Part shown: positions 7,801 to 10,876 of the stretch, one piece after another
Numbering within the stretch: the first letter of the stretch is position 1
How the letters are laid out: every line of letters starts with the position of its first letter
Assembly: GCA_902464035.1 (NCBI GenBank)
Contig: CABQHT010000062.1
Coordinates: 1-10,876 of the forward strand
Reading direction: 5' to 3'
DNA from: an uncultured Collinsella sp.
Lineage (GTDB): Bacteria > Actinomycetota > Coriobacteriia > Coriobacteriales > Coriobacteriaceae
DNA length: 10,876 nucleotides
The notes under the pieces: generated by a model
Database searches by the model: none
What the model was told of the DNA's origin: nothing
Seen by the model: only the letters and a program-made list of their open reading frames with translations
Translations under genes and position numbers: made by a program

Positions 7801-9249
7801 CAGCCCTTGTTCGAGAACGTTTACGGCGCCGATGCCGTTGATGCCGCGCTTGCCGGCACCAAGAAGCTCCAGGCTGCCGAGGGTCTGACCCCGGCCGATA
7901 TCACGGGAAAGTTCACCTTCACCGTGACTGCCGACGAGGCCGGCGCTCCGATGCCCGAGCACACAACCGTGACCAACGACGCGGCCGGCAACGTGGACTT
8001 TGGCAAGATCCACTTTACGCTCGACGACCTCAACCGCGCCCTGGGCGTGACGGACGATGCTTCTGGCGATGCATCGAGCGACGCTGAAGCCAACGCCGAC
8101 GAGGCCGAGGTTGACGCTGACGCCAGCGGTGACGAGGCCAAGGACGAGTCCAAGCCCGAGGCCCCCGCTGCTCCGCGCTCGCACACCTTTACCTATACGG
8201 TGACCGAGTCCGGTAGCGCCCCTGGCGTGACTAACGACGCCAACACCGCGCGCAAGGTTTCCTACACAGTGACTGACGACCGTGCCGGACACCTGAGTGT
8301 CGTGCGCAACGGCGACGACGGTGCGGCCTTCACATTCACCAACACCTACAGCGTGACGCCCACCGATTCGTCCGTGACCGATCAGGTCAAGACGGTTAAG
8401 CGTCTGACCGGACGTGACCTTGCGGCTGCCGAGTTCACGTTTGATCTGCTCGAGGACGGCGTGGTTGTCGCTAGTGGCACCAACGACGCCAACGGCAACG
8501 TTACGCTGAGCCCGATCCGCTACGAGGCGCCCGGCACGCACACGTACACGCTGCGCGAGGCTTGCCCCAACGCGCTCGGCCTGTACAAGGGCGTCACCTA
8601 TGACAGCGCGACCTACACCATCGTGACCACCGTCAAGGACAACGGCGACGGTACGCTGACCGCGACGCACAAGCTCGATGGAACCACCGAGTCCGCTGGC
8701 TTTACCAACAAGTATCACGCCATGCCCACGCAGGTCTCCATCGGCGCGATCAAGGTGCTCGAGGGACGCGAGCTCAAGAAGGACGAGTTTAGCTTTAAGC
8801 TCGTTGGTGAGGACGTCGAGTCCACCGTCACCAACGATGCCGACGGCAAGATCAGCTTCGACAAGTTCGAGTACAGCGAGCCTGGAACGTACGTCTACAC
8901 CATCAGCGAGGTCAAGGGCGACGAGGCCGGTATGACCTACGACAAGTCCGTCTTTACCGCGACCGTCAACGTGGTCGATGACGGCGAGGGCAACCTCAAG
9001 GCGAGCGTTGCCTATACCAAGGGCGATAAGAGCGTCGAGGGTATCGTGTTCAACAACACGTACAAGAAGCCCGAAACGCCCGTGCCGACGCCCGACCCCG
9101 GTACGCCCAAGACCGTGACGAACATCGTCAAGACGGTCAAGGGTTTCCTGCCCACCACGGGTGACCAGCAGGCAGCTGCGCTCCTTATGGCGTTTGTCGT
9201 CGCCATGTCCGGCGTCGGTGCCCTGATCTGGGGCATCCGTAAGCGCTAG
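4846..9249 (+). CDS. C-terminal part of the surface protein: ten isopeptide pilin domains and LPTTG anchor
   Basis: The frame codes 1,467 residues from 4846. It stays open upstream to an ATG at 4702, but that stretch is out of frame with the protein. It begins FIDELHTT, continues the N-terminal half, and enters ten tandem Spy0128/FctA-like domains: about 5035-5415, 5434-5787, 5806-6195, 6211-6558, 6580-6930, 6937-7395, 7399-7824, 7840-8349, 8368-8715 and 8731-9063. Each has a Lys in strand one (often TK.LTGR), a Glu in the E-strand (often REVKG or TESG) and an Asn in the last strand (F.N.Y). This triad makes Lys-Asn isopeptide bonds in Spy0128. Then come a Pro-rich linker, LPTTG at 9148-9162, a hydrophobic helix and the tail IRKR, a sortase substrate signal. 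No SD or signal peptide precedes it; the first plain ATG inside is at 5020. Confidence 0.85.
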   Translation, partial: RLAFIDELHTTKDSVGGNNTHTASDVLNPKWNNTSAKVTATHVNSYLGNNGKISYKYDMTPTTVDTKADFGLTKVLEGRAWTKEDAFEFELTSENNAPMPESATEPVTVSVTNDDPNEVKAAINFGTIEYKAPGTYVYKVSEKNAGTTVDGVAYSKNVAKITVTVTPNKKGELSADVKVTSGKTEFKNTYTAKPVESSVTDKIAVTKSLTGRDLAAGEFSFELRELKGEDSELIETVKNDANGNVTFKAIKYTEIGQHTYTLREVKGNAGGVTYDENFYIIVTTISDNGKGQLVATHKLKGAEDVKSIKFKNAYTANAAEASLAGIKNLQFADGLTPADINGKFTFTVTGEEGAPMPANASVTNDAKGKVDFGKITFTLDDLNRALGEKSEKREHTFTYTVTESGKVAGVTNDAKLSREVSFTVTDDSKGNLRVSRKPDGNAAFTFTNTYSVTPVETSVTDQITATKFLTGRDMAEGEFSFELVEGEGKDAKVVATGKNAADGKITMSTIEYTKAGTHAYTLREVKDNAGGITYSDAKFNIETTITDNGDGTLSATHVLKDVKEATFENTYSVTPLDTELDFGLSKAIDGRDWTDGDEFSFTITAPEGAPLPDPATVTVSNKDAKDGIAAIKFGKIHYTAAGTYKYEIRENAGNAAGMTYDGHVATAEVTVTDNGKGVLTANVTKKESGRFTNTYRTELDYAAAGGLKLSKALSGRPMTEGQFTFTVTPADAASANALGLHEGANVYKSPAATEGTVGLIDILAGKEVKFTQADAGKTFKYTVAETNDHKPGYTYDDAVRTVTIAVTDDGAGTITATTTVSGGPEGTHETIHKSGENKVESALVPFKNSYSASTDAHGGDVAQIVATKTLTGRPMADGEFYFGIAYAGETEAIEGTCVTNVNGQVSFGALHYTTEMLADLVNANRAIRTDTDAKLAWTINYTAFEYTSPLAAKGITAAKPSFSFKVIVVDNGDGTLTATPAYDGIQPLFENVYGADAVDAALAGTKKLQAAEGLTPADITGKFTFTVTADEAGAPMPEHTTVTNDAAGNVDFGKIHFTLDDLNRALGVTDDASGDASSDAEANADEAEVDADASGDEAKDESKPEAPAAPRSHTFTYTVTESGSAPGVTNDANTARKVSYTVTDDRAGHLSVVRNGDDGAAFTFTNTYSVTPTDSSVTDQVKTVKRLTGRDLAAAEFTFDLLEDGVVVASGTNDANGNVTLSPIRYEAPGTHTYTLREACPNALGLYKGVTYDSATYTIVTTVKDNGDGTLTATHKLDGTTESAGFTNKYHAMPTQVSIGAIKVLEGRELKKDEFSFKLVGEDVESTVTNDADGKISFDKFEYSEPGTYVYTISEVKGDEAGMTYDKSVFTATVNVVDDGEGNLKASVAYTKGDKSVEGIVFNNTYKKPETPVPTPDPGTPKTVTNIVKTVKGFLPTTGDQQAAALLMAFVVAMSGVGALIWGIRKR
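5806..6558 (+). repeat. Duplicated two-domain module, copy A (domains 3-4)
   Basis: This segment and 7840-8715 share the same unusual order of domain types. The first domain has LTPADI.GKFTFTVT, FTLDDLNRALG and HTFTYTVTESG blocks and ends AFTFTNTYSVTP. The second begins SVTDQ. The shared blocks are also close at DNA level. Copy A has only a short charged loop (EKSEKRE) where copy B carries a long acidic insert. Confidence 0.75.
7840..8715 (+). repeat. Duplicated two-domain module, copy B (domains 8-9), with acidic insert
   Basis: This is the counterpart of 5806-6558. It contains a 41-residue insert (8053-8175) made almost only of Asp, Glu, Ala and Ser, ending in a Lys/Pro/Ala stretch. The insert lies between FTLDDLNRALG and the strand with the candidate catalytic Glu. 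The domain's Lys (7861) and Asn (8341) are kept. Confidence 0.75.
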
Positions 9250-9260
9250 GCAAACTGACA

Positions 9261-9289
9261 GCGGCCCGGGGCCAAGGGCCCCGAGCCGC
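9261..9289 (+). terminator. GC-rich hairpin after the surface-protein gene
   Basis: GCGGCCCGGGGCC (9261-9273) pairs with GGCCCCGAGCCGC (9277-9289) over a 3-base loop, with a single C-A mismatch. It starts 12 bases after the stop. No U-tract follows directly, so it may act together with the next hairpin. Confidence 0.55.
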
Positions 9290-9328
9290 TGGCGGGGAGC
9301 CAAAAACATAGCCCCCACCCCACCCCCA

Positions 9329-9369
9329 GCCGCCACGGAGGCGTCTCCCTTCTCCGTGGCGGCACTTTT
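9329..9369 (+). terminator. Intrinsic terminator of the surface-protein gene
   Basis: A perfect 12-bp stem forms from GCCGCCACGGAG (9329-9340) and CTCCGTGGCGGC (9352-9363), with an 11-base loop, followed by ACTTTT. This is a standard factor-independent terminator shape on the + strand with a short U-tract. Confidence 0.8.
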
Positions 9370-9385
9370 GTGCGACTGCTCTATA

Positions 9386-9452
9386 AGTTGCGGTGAAATA
9401 CGGACTGTTTGGCGGCCCTAGGGGGCACAGCAGTCCGTATTTCACCGCAACT
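9386..9452. repeat. Perfect 22-bp inverted repeat between convergent genes
   Basis: The arms at 9386-9407 (starting AGTTGCGGTG) and 9431-9452 (ending CACCGCAACT) are exact reverse complements of 22 bases. They enclose 23 bases that contain a small GCCC/GGGC palindrome. Neither side has a T-run, so this is not a typical terminator for either gene. It ends 19 bases before the response-regulator stop (9472-9474). It may be an extragenic dispersed repeat (REP/MITE-like) or an RNA-stabilising 3' hairpin for the two-component operon. Confidence 0.8.
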
Positions 9453-9471
9453 GAGTCGCCGATTCTTTGAG

Positions 9472-10101
9472 TTACCCTCGCAGGTAGGCGATGGCGATTT
9501 GGGTGCGGTTGCGTAGGCCCATTTTGGCCAGGATCGAGCTGATGTGGTTTCGCACGGTGCCTTCGCCCATATAGGCGGTGGCGGCAATCTCCTTGTTGTC
9601 GAGGCCGCGGGCGATGAGCTCGGCGACCTCGAACTCGCGGTCGGTCAGGCCGGCAAAGGCTGCAGGCCGGCGGGGCGTGCCGGCCTCGACGTCCATCCCA
9701 TCAAAATCGACGTCCTCGATTGCCTTGCCCTCCAGCACGCGCTTGCCATCCATGACTTGCGCCAGCGCTGGCGGAATGGCGGCGACATCGGTCTTGATCA
9801 GGTAGCCGCGGGCGCCCAGTTTGAGCGCCGACACAATGTACTCGTCATCCGAAAACGTGGTCAGGAACACCACGCGTGCCGCGGGGTCGCGCTCGAGGAT
9901 CTCGCGCGCCGCCGAAAGGCCGTCACGCCCCGGCATCTGGATGTCGAGCAGCGCGATATCGGGTGCGTGCTCGGTGTAGAGCGCGACCGCGTCGTTGCCG
10001 TCGGCGCCGGTGCCCACGACTTCGATCTGCGACTGGGCACCCAGGATAATCTTGAGCGAATCGACCACAAGGCGGTCGTCGTCGACAATTATGAGCCTCA
10101 T
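9472..10101 (-). CDS. Response regulator, NarL/LuxR family
   Basis: The 209-residue protein has an N-terminal receiver domain (about 1-118) and a C-terminal LuxR-type helix-turn-helix (about 151-209). The receiver has the acidic pocket D7-D8-D9, the phosphoacceptor D53 (ALLDIQMPG), the T81/T82 switch region (FLTTFSDDE) and K103. The HTH has LTDREFEVAELIARGLDNKEIA followed by TVRNHISSILAKMGLRNRTQ, the classic GerE pattern, so it should bind DNA as a phosphorylation-driven dimer. Its ATG overlaps the kinase stop as ATGA (10098-10101), so the two are one operon. Possible SDs are AAGGAG and GAGG upstream. It converges on the surface-protein gene; whether it controls that gene is not shown. Targets cannot be named from sequence. 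Confidence 0.93.
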   Translation of the reverse strand: MRLIIVDDDRLVVDSLKIILGAQSQIEVVGTGADGNDAVALYTEHAPDIALLDIQMPGRDGLSAAREILERDPAARVVFLTTFSDDEYIVSALKLGARGYLIKTDVAAIPPALAQVMDGKRVLEGKAIEDVDFDGMDVEAGTPRRPAAFAGLTDREFEVAELIARGLDNKEIAATAYMGEGTVRNHISSILAKMGLRNRTQIAIAYLRG

Positions 10102-10876
10102 CGGGCCTCATCTCCTTGCTGTTTGGGGACGGTGGCAAACACGCGCCAGCCGGGGGCGCCGGCACGCGGCCCGGCGGTAAAGGTCCCGCCAAGCGCCTCG
10201 ACGCGCTCACGCATGGAGCCGAGCCCCATGCCTTCTGCGATGCCTCGGCTGTTCGTCTTGGTCGCTCCCGTTCCGTCGTCGGTAACGATGAGCTGGTAAA
10301 ACGACGGATGCTCCATGCATCGCACGGTGACGTTCTGGGCGTGAGCGTGGCGCATGGTGTTAGAGAGCGCCTCGCGCAGGACCGCCGCAAAACAGTTGGC
10401 GACGTTGGCTGGTGCGTGCTCGGCCAAAACCTCAAGTTCAATCTGCGGACCGCCGTCCGAGCGCGCGTCCTCAACGATGCGTTCGAGCTGCACGGAGAGA
10501 TTGGCTGCGTTGTCGTTGAGCGCATGGACGCTGGTGCGCACGAGCTGAAGCGCCTCATCGACCGTGTGCTTGACGTCGGCGAAGTCGGCGGCGACGCCGG
10601 GCTCGTTGGCGTGGACCACGCGTAGGGCCTCGGTTTGCAGTGAGGCACGCGTGAGCTGGTGACCGACGTTGTCGTGGATCTCGCGCGCGATGCGGGCGCG
10701 TTCGGCGAGCGTCGCGAGCTCGACTTCGTAGTCCTGGCGGTCGGCGAGGTCGCGGTTGCGTGCCTCGAGCGCGAGGGCTCGTTCCTGCAGTTCGTCACGG
10801 GTGCGACGCATGCGCTCCTGCTCACGTTCCAACTGGGCGGTGCGCAACGACAGTAAGGTGGCGGCGACCGAAAGGA
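10098..10876 (-). CDS. Sensor histidine kinase (HisKA_3/NarX-type), N-terminus outside the window
   Basis: This is the cytoplasmic part of a two-component kinase, partner of the response regulator it overlaps. From the right edge inwards there is a hydrophobic end (LSVAATLLSL) that looks like the exit of a membrane helix, then a charged coiled coil (LEREQERMRRTRDELQER). The DHp helix of the HisKA_3 type follows (ERARIAREIHDNVGHQL), with the phosphoacceptor His at 10674-10676. The HATPase domain comes last: the N-box ALSNTMRHAHA, the G1 VTDDGTGA and the G2 GMGLGSMRERVEALGG are all present. The frame is open to 10876 with no stop, so a TTG at 10847 is not the real start and the sensor/membrane region lies beyond the edge. 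The signal sensed cannot be inferred. Confidence 0.9.
   Translation of the reverse strand, partial: LSVAATLLSLRTAQLEREQERMRRTRDELQERALALEARNRDLADRQDYEVELATLAERARIAREIHDNVGHQLTRASLQTEALRVVHANEPGVAADFADVKHTVDEALQLVRTSVHALNDNAANLSVQLERIVEDARSDGGPQIELEVLAEHAPANVANCFAAVLREALSNTMRHAHAQNVTVRCMEHPSFYQLIVTDDGTGATKTNSRGIAEGMGLGSMRERVEALGGTFTAGPRAGAPGWRVFATVPKQQGDEAR

Larger units (their letters stand above)
2958..9249 (+). pseudogene. Giant LPTTG-anchored VWA/pilin-domain surface protein gene, split by a frame change
   Basis: The two adjacent coding halves make one protein of about 2,096 residues when joined at 4842-4846. The order is signal peptide, VWA domain, linker region, ten Spy0128/FctA-type isopeptide domains, LPTTG signal, membrane helix and basic tail. 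The reading frame moves from phase 3 to phase 1 at about 4845. Upstream reads GNLSFSIGT and downstream reads RLAFIDELHTT. Restoring two bases, CC in the short C run (giving G-T-P-R-L) or a CG in the CGCG run (giving G-T-A-R-L), joins them without loss. The first half has no wall anchor and the second has no signal peptide or SD, so neither half alone makes the intended product. Possible causes are a natural null or phase-off allele, or a sequencing error. It is tip-adhesin-like in layout, but partner pilins and sortase are not in view. Confidence 0.8.

Noticed and set aside
5035..9063. CRISPR array or short tandem repeats
   Set aside because: The repetition is at protein-domain level, with units of about 350-510 bases that have diverged. 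There are no constant short repeats with spacers.
4831..9336. Open minus-strand frame of about 1,500 codons opposite the repeat domains
   Set aside because: It is a shadow. The sense strand has clear domains, signal and anchor. The antisense product is low-complexity Val/Gly/Leu/Arg with no domain, and stays open only because of GC-rich, repetitive codons.
10098..10847. TTG at 10845-10847 as the start of the kinase
   Set aside because: The frame stays open to the edge, and the residues before it (LSVAATLLSL) look like a membrane helix end, so the gene is simply cut off by the window.

Overview
The window looks like a chromosomal segment of a GC-rich, gut-type actinobacterium of the class Coriobacteriia, most likely Collinsella or a close relative. 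This is inferred from three things together: an Ech-type membrane hydrogenase operon, a giant sortase-anchored surface protein built from Spy0128-like pilin domains, and the codon usage. No rRNA or other marker gene is present, so the assignment is not proven.

Left part (1-2467, + strand): the distal end of a group 4 energy-converting [NiFe] hydrogenase operon. The tail of the NuoB/EchC-like small subunit is followed by NuoC/EchD-like, [NiFe] catalytic EchE-like and two-cluster ferredoxin EchF-like genes, tightly spaced and each with its own Shine-Dalgarno. The membrane subunits (EchA/EchB-like) should lie to the left, outside the window. Ferredoxin-derived electrons would pass through the EchF clusters and the small subunit to the Ni-Fe site in EchE, making H2 (or the reverse), coupled to ion translocation. 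The EchC- and EchD-like proteins both carry long alanine-rich C-terminal tails.

Intergenic block (2468-2957): GC-rich terminator-like hairpins after the hydrogenase genes, a 154-bp nested inverted repeat, and a cluster of TGTCTCA/TGAGACA half-sites that includes a near-perfect 18-bp palindrome, just upstream of the surface-protein gene.

Middle (2958-9249, + strand): one very large gene, about 2,096 codons if read through, for a secreted cell-wall protein. In order it has a signal peptide, a VWA domain with a MIDAS motif, a linker region, ten Spy0128/FctA-type isopeptide domains, an LPTTG sortase signal, a membrane helix and a basic tail. In this sequence it is split by a frame change near 4845. 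The first half ends at a stop at 4884-4886, and the rest continues in another frame to 9249. No sortase gene is in the window.

Right part: 9250-9471 holds a GC-rich hairpin, an intrinsic-type terminator and a perfect 22-bp inverted repeat between convergent genes. On the minus strand a NarL/LuxR-type response regulator (9472-10101) and a sensor histidine kinase (10098 to beyond the right edge) overlap by ATGA and form a two-component operon read towards the surface-protein gene.

No RNA genes, CRISPR arrays or recognisable transposases were found. The points most worth checking are the split adhesin gene, its promoter palindromes, and the two different long inverted repeats that bracket it.
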